From Flavobacteriales bacterium UBA6051 (GTDB lineage: Bacteria; Bacteroidota; Bacteroidia; Flavobacteriales_D; Crocinitomicaceae), in assembly GCA_002427735.1 (NCBI GenBank), contig DIYP01000007.1:248001-312000 (forward strand): a stretch of 64,000 nt of DNA, written 5' to 3'. The notes beneath the pieces were generated by a model. That model was not told where the DNA came from. It ran no database searches and saw only the letters and a program-made list of their open reading frames with translations. The position numbers and the translations under genes are program-made. Each line of letters opens with the position of its first letter. Positions within the stretch are counted from its first letter, which is position 1. Below, one piece after another: positions 50,183 through 57,751 of the stretch.

Positions 50183-51271
50183 CTAATACAATCCTTTAGC
50201 TACAAAAGCACCATAAATCCATCCTTCGAATGAAGGCTCAGAGCGATCGTAATATTTTTTGACCTTGTACCAGTGATGTGTTCCAAAAGGGGGAATAGTT
50301 TCTTTAGGCCCTTCCTCAACTAGAAATAAGGTCGGATCATAGTATGAAGTCGACGAAATAATTCTTGAATCACTGGATGGTGACTGATAGACAGGAACAT
50401 TTAATTTAGTCACCATTAATGATTCTCCACGAGAGGCATTGGCAAGTTTAATAGGTTTTCTAATTTCCAATCCTGTCGGAGAATACGCTTGGTATGCACG
50501 CAGAATACTATCCATTTCTTTGACTAGGCGATCACGTTCAAAAATCCAACTGGCCTTTTCCTCTAAAGCTTCCTCTCCGTACATTTCGAATAACGCTTGA
50601 CGCGCATTTGCATCATTGTGTGGTAATCCCTCTAGTTTCTCTTTTCTAAGTTTTACTTTTTCCAAGTATTCTTGAATTCGGTTTTCTAAGTGAGTAGCAG
50701 TCATACTCTCAGTGCGGTCTAATTGAGATAAAACAGGTGGTTCTAATGGTTCAGAAGGCGCTTCAGAAAATGCTGGAAATTCTACTTTTATCGCCGCTTT
50801 ACCATCTTCATAGAAAACTGCTATGTCTGGTGCGTAAATGTGTCCGTAATACTCGTGCACGACATTTCCTTCGAGATCCAACATCCAATGTCGGTAGTAT
50901 TCGGAGTCTCCCTGGCAGTAAGCTCCAGATTCATAAGCGTAAATAATTTGTCCCGTTTCCTTAATTCTGTAGAGCGCAAAATAAAGAGGGCCGTCTGATT
51001 CCTGATACAGATCACAAAGTACTTCATCAGCTGGCCACGAAAATTCCATTATCTCAATAGTCACATTTTTAGGTAGTTCAGCGAAGTAGTTTTCCAAGGA
51101 TCTTAAGCGTGGCCAATCAAGAGTGTCAATATTTTGTAAAGGAAGTTCTTCTACAATTTGCTCAAGAGTAGCATCGGGTTGAGCGCTGCTATCATCTTCA
51201 TTGACTGGAGGGTCCGACTTGCAGGAAATTATTGAAAAACAGAGTAATATGGAAAGTAGAATTTTAGGCAT
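50183..51271 (-). CDS. Predicted lipoprotein with a possible C-terminal SH3-like domain
   Basis: Exported lipoprotein of 362 residues. Seen: signal peptide with lipobox ISC (Cys17); an acidic linker (20-40); a beta-rich N-terminal domain (about 55-175: WPRLRSLENYFAELP, GPLYFALYRIKETGQIIYAY); a helical middle (185-265) of charged coiled-coil type; and a C-terminal segment (about 290-362) with TKLNVPVYQSPSSDSRIIS and YKVKKYYDRSEPSFEGWIYG, which has the layout of a bacterial SH3 domain. Bacterial SH3 domains often bind cell-wall peptides. The assignment is tentative. It lies 82 bases upstream of the previous lipoprotein gene. Confidence 0.72.
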   Translation of the reverse strand: MPKILLSILLCFSIISCKSDPPVNEDDSSAQPDATLEQIVEELPLQNIDTLDWPRLRSLENYFAELPKNVTIEIMEFSWPADEVLCDLYQESDGPLYFALYRIKETGQIIYAYESGAYCQGDSEYYRHWMLDLEGNVVHEYYGHIYAPDIAVFYEDGKAAIKVEFPAFSEAPSEPLEPPVLSQLDRTESMTATHLENRIQEYLEKVKLRKEKLEGLPHNDANARQALFEMYGEEALEEKASWIFERDRLVKEMDSILRAYQAYSPTGLEIRKPIKLANASRGESLMVTKLNVPVYQSPSSDSRIISSTSYYDPTLFLVEEGPKETIPPFGTHHWYKVKKYYDRSEPSFEGWIYGAFVAKGLY

Positions 51272-51300
51272 TAGTCAAGATTTATTCGGTGGTAATTCCT

Positions 51301-51340
51301 TAAAATAAAAATCCCGCTCATCACAAGACAAGCGGGATTC
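51301..51340 (-). terminator. Terminator of rpsA
   Basis: Perfect 9-bp stem AATCCCGCT / AGCGGGATT (51310-51318 and 51331-51339) with a 12-base loop, followed on the minus strand by a T-rich run (TTTTTATTTTA). It lies 20 bases after the rpsA stop. Confidence 0.85.
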
Positions 51341-51359
51341 AGTATTGAATAGAGTGGAA

Positions 51360-53132
51360 TTACTTTCCTTTCTCCATTTTTTCTTTCAATTCTGCCAATG
51401 CATCAAGGTCTCCTAGTGTAGACTTTTCAGCACTTTGATTTACAGCTTTTACCGCACTTGCAGATGCTCCTCCAGACTTACCTTTTCCAGAAGGACGATC
51501 TTCACCTTCTTCAAAAGTACGCGTGTGAGAAACAACGATCTTGCGTGCATCTTTGTTGAATTCGATAACAACAAAATCAAGTGTTTCATCGATTTGAGCA
51601 TTAGATCCATCTTCCTTGCGCATGTGGCGAGCAGGACAGATTCCTTCAAGTCCGTATGGCAATGAAACGATACCAGACTTGTCTTTGTTCTCGATGATTG
51701 TTCCCTGGTGAGTTGAACCTTCAACGAATGTAGATTCAAATACTTCCCATGGATTTTCTTCAAGCTGCTTGTGACCAAGAGAAATACGACGGTTTTCACG
51801 ATCGATCTCCAATACGATCACTTCCATTTGGTCTCCAACTTTACAGAATTCAGATGGGTGCTTCACTTTCTTTTGCCATGAAAGGTCAGAGATGTGAATC
51901 AAACCATCAACTCCTTCTTCCAATTCAACAAATACACCGAAGTTAGTGAAGTTACGCACCTTCGCACTGTGCTGTGTTTGAACAGCGTACTTACCTTCAA
52001 TGGCTTCCCATGGATCTGGCATCAATTGCTTAATACCCAATGACATCTTACGCTCTTCACGATCCAATGTAAGTACTACAGCTTCTACTTCGTCTCCAAC
52101 TTTCAAGAAGTCCTGAGCCGAACGTAAGTGCTGTGACCAGCTCATTTCAGAAACGTGGATAAGACCTTCAACACCAGGAGCAATCTCAACGAATGCACCG
52201 TAGTCAGCCATAACAACCACTTTTCCTTTTACTTTATCACCAACGTTAAGATCGCCATCAAGAGCATCCCAAGGGTGCGCCTGAAGTTGCTTCAATCCAA
52301 GTGCAATTCTTTTCTTCTCATTATCAAAGTCAAGGATTACAACGTTTAGTTTCTGATCCAATTCAACGATTTCCTCTGGGTGATTAACACGTCCCCATGA
52401 AAGGTCTGTGATGTGGATAAGTCCGTCAACACCTCCAAGATCGATAAATACACCGTACGAAGTAATGTTTTTAACTGTACCCTCAAGAATTTGTCCTTTC
52501 TCAAGACCAGAGATAATTTGTTTCTTTTGTTCTTCAAGTTCCGCCTCGATAAGTGCTTTGTGAGAAACAACAACGTTTTTGAATTCCTGGTTGATCTTAA
52601 CCACTTTGAATTCCATGTTCTTTCCAACGTACACATCGTAATCACGGATAGGCTTCACATCAATTTGAGAACCTGGTAAGAATGCTTCCAAACCAAATAC
52701 ATCAACGATTAATCCACCTTTTGTTCTGCACTTAACAAATCCAGTGATAACCTCACCAGTCTTGAGTACCTCGTTCACTTTATTCCATGCACTGTGAACA
52801 CGTGCAATTTTGTGAGAGACAACAAGCTGACCGTACTTGTCTTCTTGTGTTTCAACGTAAACATCAACAGTGTCACCTATAGCTAGGTCAGGGTTGTAAC
52901 GGAATTCACCAGATGGAATAACTCCTTCTGATTTTGATCCGATGTTTACAACAACTTCTTTTTTGTTGATAGAGATAACCGTCCCTTGGATTACTTCACG
53001 CTCAGCAATTGAGTTTAAAGTTCCTTCGTAACGATCTGATAATTCAGCACGTTCTGCTGCTGTGTAACCGTCCAATGCTAATGCATCCCAGTCAAAATCT
53101 GCAGTTCCCTGCATTTGTGTTTCTTTTGCCAT
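51360..53132 (-). CDS. rpsA: 30S ribosomal protein S1
   Basis: Ribosomal protein S1 of 590 residues, which captures mRNA leaders on the 30S subunit. Seen: six tandem S1 RNA-binding domains from about residue 40 to 560, with hallmarks GVIPSGEF, GLIVDVFGLEAFLPGSQID, GVFIDLGGVDGLIHITDLSW, GAFVEIAPGVEGLIHVSEMSW, GVFVELEEGVDGLIHISDLSW and GIVSLPYGLEGICPARHM, then a Ser/Gly/Lys-rich tail. The order and length match the long S1 of Bacteroidota. S1 is important here because most genes lack clear Shine-Dalgarno sequences, as is usual for the phylum. Two promoter matches lie upstream (53213-53277). Confidence 0.97.
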   Translation of the reverse strand: MAKETQMQGTADFDWDALALDGYTAAERAELSDRYEGTLNSIAEREVIQGTVISINKKEVVVNIGSKSEGVIPSGEFRYNPDLAIGDTVDVYVETQEDKYGQLVVSHKIARVHSAWNKVNEVLKTGEVITGFVKCRTKGGLIVDVFGLEAFLPGSQIDVKPIRDYDVYVGKNMEFKVVKINQEFKNVVVSHKALIEAELEEQKKQIISGLEKGQILEGTVKNITSYGVFIDLGGVDGLIHITDLSWGRVNHPEEIVELDQKLNVVILDFDNEKKRIALGLKQLQAHPWDALDGDLNVGDKVKGKVVVMADYGAFVEIAPGVEGLIHVSEMSWSQHLRSAQDFLKVGDEVEAVVLTLDREERKMSLGIKQLMPDPWEAIEGKYAVQTQHSAKVRNFTNFGVFVELEEGVDGLIHISDLSWQKKVKHPSEFCKVGDQMEVIVLEIDRENRRISLGHKQLEENPWEVFESTFVEGSTHQGTIIENKDKSGIVSLPYGLEGICPARHMRKEDGSNAQIDETLDFVVIEFNKDARKIVVSHTRTFEEGEDRPSGKGKSGGASASAVKAVNQSAEKSTLGDLDALAELKEKMEKGK

Positions 53133-53212
53133 GTTGGCTTTCTTTGTATTTCGGACAACCTAAAAATCCGAAAGGGTTTAATAGTAAAGCCGCACTATTC
53201 ATAGGTTTGCGG

Positions 53213-53220
53213 CAAAAATA
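53213..53220 (-). promoter_or_regulatory. Possible proximal promoter (P1) -7 element of rpsA
   Basis: TATTTTTG on the minus strand, 80 bases upstream of ATG 53132. No good -33 box at the right distance, so support is weak. Confidence 0.35.
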
Positions 53221-53248
53221 AAACTGTACATCCTTGCGTACAGGGCTG

Positions 53249-53277
53249 CAAAGATATGGAATTAATTTGATTATCAA
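53249..53277 (-). promoter_or_regulatory. Promoter (P2) of rpsA
   Basis: On the minus strand TTG (53275-53277), an 18-base spacer and TATCTTTG (53249-53256) match the Bacteroidetes consensus. It would give a leader of about 110 bases. Confidence 0.6.
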
Positions 53278-53289
53278 TAAGGTAGGGGC

Positions 53290-53335
53290 AAAAAAGAACC
53301 CTCTCTTCCGATAGTGATCGGAATGAGAGGGTTAA
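53290..53335 (-). terminator. Terminator of the TPR protein gene
   Basis: On the minus strand AACCCTCTC-ATTCCGAT pairs with ATCGGAA-GAGAGGGTT with one or two bulges, followed by CTTTTTTG. It lies just downstream of the TPR gene stop at 53357. Confidence 0.82.
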
Positions 53336-53356
53336 ATGACTTTTTCGACGTACGAG

Positions 53357-54559
53357 TTACTTCGCAGCGTCAGCTTTTTTCTTGTATTCTAGTGCTTTTT
53401 CAGAGTTTCCAAGGTTTCTGTGAATCTGGAATAGAATAGTCAAGACTTGCTTATCATCTGGATAACTTGAAATATATTTCTCAAGCGGAACTAATGCACG
53501 CTTGTAAATCTCTTCGCTTTCCGCCAACATTTTATTGTAATTAGCGTCTCCAAAAGGAAGTTGCTTGGCTTCAGTATTTAGATTACCTGCCCATGTAACC
53601 AAATGAGCTCCTAACTGATATTGAGCATCTACATAATTTGGGTCAATCTCTAATGCTTTGTTCAATGCTTTTTCTGCCTTTTCATTATCCTTTAGGTCAA
53701 TGTAGATGGTTCCAATCGTGTAATGAAGTTGCTTATTGTTTGGGTCTGTAGAGATAGCATCATTCAATGCGGCTTCAGCTCCGGCAGCATCTCCTGCGTC
53801 AATATTAGTGTTTACCAGCTCAAGTAAAAGTTCCTTGTTAGAAGGGTCAGCTTTTCTTGCTTCGTTAATAATTGATTTTGCCTTTTCGATATCACCTGAT
53901 TTTCTGTACGCACTTGATGCCAGAATTGCAGAAGTACTTCCTCGATAATTCACTTTTGCAAGACGTTCATAGCGCTTTGCGGCTTTTCCATAATCTTCTG
54001 CCTTTTCATAACACAGAGCAGAATTGTACACCATGTTTGTGTCCAATTGACCAATCGCGTCACTGTACTTAGCAGCGAAGTCATAAGCTTCAGCTGCATC
54101 TTTATATTCTTCAGCCTTGTAAGAGGCACTGGCAGCCATATTGAAAAGCGTTATGTTTGTGTTTACTGCTTGTTCAATATCCGACTTATATTTCTTTCCA
54201 GCCTTGTGACCAGTTTTAAAAGCTTCTACCGAAGTGTTTAGTGCTTCCATCATTTGAGCTTCATCTGGATTTTCATCCATAGCCATGATCATTGCCCAGC
54301 TTCCATAGATTTGTCCTTTATAAAGCAATGTTTTTTGGCTGCCTTTTGTGTCTTCGTGACTTGCCGCGAGATCAATGAACTCTTTTGCTTTCGTCAACGA
54401 TTTCTTAGCAGATTCCATGTCTTGCTTCATAAACGCTGGCTGGAAGTTGTTCTTATACTCAACAGCAGCACTTGTTTCGTTCTTCTTTTGTCCATAAGCT
54501 AGAGAAGTGATAGCTAACACTCCGACAGCCAGGCCTAAATTTCTGAATGACGTTTTCAT
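53357..54559 (-). CDS. Secreted TPR-repeat protein
   Basis: Protein of 400 residues with a signal peptide (MKTSFRNLGLAVGVLAITSLAYGQ) from ATG 54559; in-frame starts at 54574 and 54583 are possible but add little. The body is helical with tetratricopeptide repeats, clear in AEAALNDAISTDPNNKQLHY, YIDLKDNEKAEKALNKALEIDPNYVDAQYQL and LEYKKKADAA. TPRs mediate protein-protein contacts, probably in the periplasm or at the outer membrane. It is 32 bases downstream of gyrA on the same strand. Partner unknown. Confidence 0.88.
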   Translation of the reverse strand: MKTSFRNLGLAVGVLAITSLAYGQKKNETSAAVEYKNNFQPAFMKQDMESAKKSLTKAKEFIDLAASHEDTKGSQKTLLYKGQIYGSWAMIMAMDENPDEAQMMEALNTSVEAFKTGHKAGKKYKSDIEQAVNTNITLFNMAASASYKAEEYKDAAEAYDFAAKYSDAIGQLDTNMVYNSALCYEKAEDYGKAAKRYERLAKVNYRGSTSAILASSAYRKSGDIEKAKSIINEARKADPSNKELLLELVNTNIDAGDAAGAEAALNDAISTDPNNKQLHYTIGTIYIDLKDNEKAEKALNKALEIDPNYVDAQYQLGAHLVTWAGNLNTEAKQLPFGDANYNKMLAESEEIYKRALVPLEKYISSYPDDKQVLTILFQIHRNLGNSEKALEYKKKADAAK

Positions 54560-54580
54560 ATATTCTTTTTTCATTAAATA

Positions 54581-54588
54581 CAAAAATA
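54581..54588 (-). promoter_or_regulatory. Candidate -7 element of the TPR gene
   Basis: TATTTTTG on the minus strand, about 22 bases before ATG 54559. It lies between gyrA (stop at 54592) and the TPR gene, so the TPR gene may have its own transcript. Confidence 0.35.
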
Positions 54589-54591
54589 GGA

Positions 54592-57237
54592 TTATTCCTC
54601 TTCGCCTCTATTTTCAATATCCGTGCCATTTTCTGAATTCTCTTCAGAATTTGACTCAGGCATCTCTATAACGTTCCCATCTTCATCAAGCTCCGGAGCA
54701 TCTTCTTCCTCTTCGCTGCGCGGAACTCTGGCAACGGCGGCAATTTCAGACTTACCTTTCAAGTTGATAAGCTTAACGCCTTGTGCTGCACGTCCCATTG
54801 TTCGAATGGAATCAATATGCATACGGATAGTTACTCCTGAACGAGTGATGATCATCAAGTCTTCTTCGTCCGTTACATTTTTGATGGATAACAACTTTCC
54901 TGTTTTCTCTGTAACATTTAAGGTCTTAACACCTTTACCACCGCGATTCGTGATTCTATATACTGGCTCATGATCCTCTGGGTCGTTCAGGTAAGTTCGT
55001 TTACCGTATCCACGGTTCGAAACCACAAGAACAGTTGAGTATACATCCTCCACGCAGATCATTCCAATTACTTCGTCGTCATCACCGCCTAGCGTAACAC
55101 CACGAACTCCAGCGGCATTTCGGCCCATTGCACGAACTTTTTCTTCGTTGAATCGGATTGCACGTCCATTAGATGTGGCTAACACGATTTCATTCGATCC
55201 ATTCGTTAGTTTCGCTTCCAGAAGTTCGTCTCCTTCACGAATTGTAATGGCATTAATTCCATTTGTACGAGGTCTGGAGTAGGCTTCAAGAGATGTTTTC
55301 TTAATCACTCCCTTCTTAGTACACATTACAATGTAATAGCGATCGATCATCTCACCAACAGCTTCTGCTAAGCCTTTGTCAACGTCCGCTTGTTCAGCTG
55401 GTCGCTTAATAAACTCAGGGTCTTTTACGTCGCCTGTATTAATAAAGGCCATGATCTTATCATCTGGCTCGATATTGAGTAAGTTCTGAATTGCTCTACC
55501 TTTACTTGTTTTGCTTCCTTCTGGTACTTCGAATACGCGCATCCAGAAACACTTTCCTTTTTCAGTAAAGATCAAAAGGTAATTATGGTTCGTTGCAACA
55601 AAGAGCTCCTCAAGGAAATCTTTATCTCTCGTTGCCGAACCTTTAGATCCCATACCACCTCTGTTTTGAACCTTGTATTCCGCAAGACTTGTTCTTTTGA
55701 TGTAGCCAGCGTGCGAGATTGTGATAACCACTTCTTCATCAGGAATCAAGTCTTCAATACGCATTTCATTCGCAGAGTATTCAATCTGAGAACGACGCTC
55801 GTCACCATACTTATCGCGAACTTCTATCAACTCATTTGTGATTATTTCCATTCTACGCTCCTTACGATCAAGAATATCTTTTAAGTCAGCAATGGTTTTC
55901 ATGAGTTCTTCGTATTCAGCACGAAGTTTATCTTGCTCAAGTCCCGTTAATTGACGCAATCGCATTTCAACGATGGCGCGAGCTTGAATGTCTGATAATT
56001 CAAATCGTTTTATTAAGGCTTCTCTAGCATCTTCCGGGCTTTTTGAAGCGCGGATAAGTTTAATTACCTCATCAATATTGTCAGAAGCAATAATAAGTCC
56101 CTCAAGAATATGAGCGCGTTCTTCTGCTTTACGTAATTCAAATTTGGTTCTTCTAACAACAACTTCATGACGGAAATCAACGAAATTCGCAATGATTTGT
56201 TTTAGATTGAGAAGTTCAGGTCTACCATTAACAAGGCAGATGTTATTTACTGAAAATGAACTTTGTAGAGCCGTGTATTTGAATAGTTTATTTAATACTA
56301 CATTCGGAATGGCATCACGTTTTAATTCATAAACAATTCGCATTCCATTTCTGTCGGACTCATCGCGAATGTCTGATATGCCATCAATCTTTTTGTCATT
56401 GACTAACTCAGCGGTTTTCTTGATCATATCCGCTTTGTTAACCTGGTATGGAATCTCAGTAACAATGATCTGCTCTCTACCAGATTTTGTTTCTTCGAAA
56501 TCTGCCTTTCCGCGCATTACAATTCTACCACGACCAGTAAGTAAGGCATCACGAACCCCTTCATAACCATAGATTATTCCTCCAGTTGGGAAATCAGGTG
56601 CCTTTACATGCTGTAAAAGTTCCTCATCTTCTATGTCATGATTTTCTATATAAGCAATAGTGCCATTCACAACTTCTGTCAGGTTGTGCGGAGCCATGTT
56701 CGTAGCCATACCAACGGCAATACCACTAGCGCCATTAGCAAGGAGATTAGGAATCTTAGTCGGTAAAACAGTTGGTTCCTGAAGACTATCATCAAAGTTT
56801 GGAGCAAAATCTACCGTTTCTTTGTCAAGATCCCCCAACATTTCCTCGGCAATCTTTCGAAGTCTTGCCTCAGTATAACGCATCGCTGCGGGACTGTCGC
56901 CATCAATAGAACCATAGTTACCCTGTCCATCGACAAGCGGATATCTTAGTGACCAAGGTTGTGCCATACGAACCATTGTGTCATATACTGAACTATCACC
57001 ATGTGGATGGTACTTACCAAGTACTTCACCAACAATTCTTGCACTTTTCTTATATGGTCTGTTTGAATATACTCCTAAGTCCTGCATACCATAAAGGACT
57101 CTTCTATGCACTGGTTTAAAACCATCGCGTACATCTGGAAGTGCTCTGGACACAATCACGGACATTGAATAGTCAATGTACGCGGACTTCATTTCATCCT
57201 CAATGTTAATTTGGATTATTCTTTCTCCGTCTGCCAT
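54592..57237 (-). CDS. gyrA: DNA gyrase subunit A
   Basis: Breakage-rejoining subunit of DNA gyrase, 881 residues. Seen: catalytic Tyr121 in AAMRYTEARL; quinolone-determining region HPHGDSSVYDTMVRMAQPW with Ser82 and Asp86 at the positions of E. coli Ser83 and Asp87, the residues found in sensitive strains; GSKG-type GyrA box region QNRGGMGSKGS that marks gyrase rather than topoisomerase IV; six-bladed C-terminal DNA-wrapping domain; and an acidic tail rich in Glu and Asp. Start MADGERIIQINIEDEM is standard. Single gene with the TPR gene following after 32 bases. Confidence 0.97.
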   Translation of the reverse strand: MADGERIIQINIEDEMKSAYIDYSMSVIVSRALPDVRDGFKPVHRRVLYGMQDLGVYSNRPYKKSARIVGEVLGKYHPHGDSSVYDTMVRMAQPWSLRYPLVDGQGNYGSIDGDSPAAMRYTEARLRKIAEEMLGDLDKETVDFAPNFDDSLQEPTVLPTKIPNLLANGASGIAVGMATNMAPHNLTEVVNGTIAYIENHDIEDEELLQHVKAPDFPTGGIIYGYEGVRDALLTGRGRIVMRGKADFEETKSGREQIIVTEIPYQVNKADMIKKTAELVNDKKIDGISDIRDESDRNGMRIVYELKRDAIPNVVLNKLFKYTALQSSFSVNNICLVNGRPELLNLKQIIANFVDFRHEVVVRRTKFELRKAEERAHILEGLIIASDNIDEVIKLIRASKSPEDAREALIKRFELSDIQARAIVEMRLRQLTGLEQDKLRAEYEELMKTIADLKDILDRKERRMEIITNELIEVRDKYGDERRSQIEYSANEMRIEDLIPDEEVVITISHAGYIKRTSLAEYKVQNRGGMGSKGSATRDKDFLEELFVATNHNYLLIFTEKGKCFWMRVFEVPEGSKTSKGRAIQNLLNIEPDDKIMAFINTGDVKDPEFIKRPAEQADVDKGLAEAVGEMIDRYYIVMCTKKGVIKKTSLEAYSRPRTNGINAITIREGDELLEAKLTNGSNEIVLATSNGRAIRFNEEKVRAMGRNAAGVRGVTLGGDDDEVIGMICVEDVYSTVLVVSNRGYGKRTYLNDPEDHEPVYRITNRGGKGVKTLNVTEKTGKLLSIKNVTDEEDLMIITRSGVTIRMHIDSIRTMGRAAQGVKLINLKGKSEIAAVARVPRSEEEEDAPELDEDGNVIEMPESNSEENSENGTDIENRGEEE

Positions 57238-57479
57238 CTTTATCTCCGATTAAGTTTTATACGTCTCAAGACGCGTTAAAAGCAAGCTCCGAAATTAGTG
57301 AATTAAAGAGTAAAAAGGCATTCAATTTTGAGGCTATTTACTAACAAAAATCTGTGGAAAATAGCGGTTTTAGCGAAGTTATTAACAATTTGGTAATTTG
57401 AAGCGGTTAAGCACTTTGTGCCATGGTAGTTGATTGCTTTTTATGGGTAACGATTTGTCAATCAACTTGTTCAAGTTTT

Positions 57480-57493
57480 TGTTGCGCGCAACA
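57480..57493. promoter_or_regulatory. Perfect 14-bp palindrome upstream of clpC, possible operator
   Basis: TGTTGCG-CGCAACA with no mismatch, about 185 bases before the clpC -7 element. No regulator can be named; the classical CtsR and CIRCE operators are not matched. Confidence 0.35.
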
Positions 57494-57677
57494 TACTGTT
57501 CAGAGCTTTATATATGGGCGTTTTGACATTTTTTCATAGAGTCAGGCTTGTATCGGACATTCTGTCTGTTTTTCTTCAATACAACATGTCTGGCATCAAA
57601 GTTGACAGTCAATTTTCCGAACAAAACACTGTGAAAAAGTGGATGTTCGAATGACGTAATTACAATTTTAAACGTTA

Positions 57678-57685
57678 TATATTTG
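57678..57685 (+). promoter_or_regulatory. Candidate -7 element of clpC
   Basis: TATATTTG fits TAnnTTTG and would start transcription near 57690, giving a leader of about 62 bases. No well-spaced TTG is seen upstream. Confidence 0.42.
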
Positions 57686-57751
57686 TAGACGGTATATTTT
57701 GTTCTTTTGACAAAGTGTTTTTTGAACGATATACAACCATCAATTTATTAT

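Larger units (their letters stand above)
57238..57751. other. 514-base divergent intergenic region between gyrA and clpC
   Basis: AT-rich and without a coding frame I would support. It holds an 8-bp inverted repeat (GTTGATTG at 57429-57436, CAATCAAC at 57459-57466), a perfect 14-bp palindrome (57480-57493) and a -7 element (57678-57685) for clpC. No RNA gene is visible. Confidence 0.5.

Noticed and set aside
54623..54973. Plus-strand frame (116 codons) opposite the acidic tail of gyrA
   Set aside because: Ser-rich product arises from the Glu/Asp codons of the gyrA tail read on the other strand.
57238..57751. Possible replication origin near gyrA and clpC
   Set aside because: No cluster of DnaA-box-like 9-mers is apparent, and no dnaA or dnaN lies nearby.
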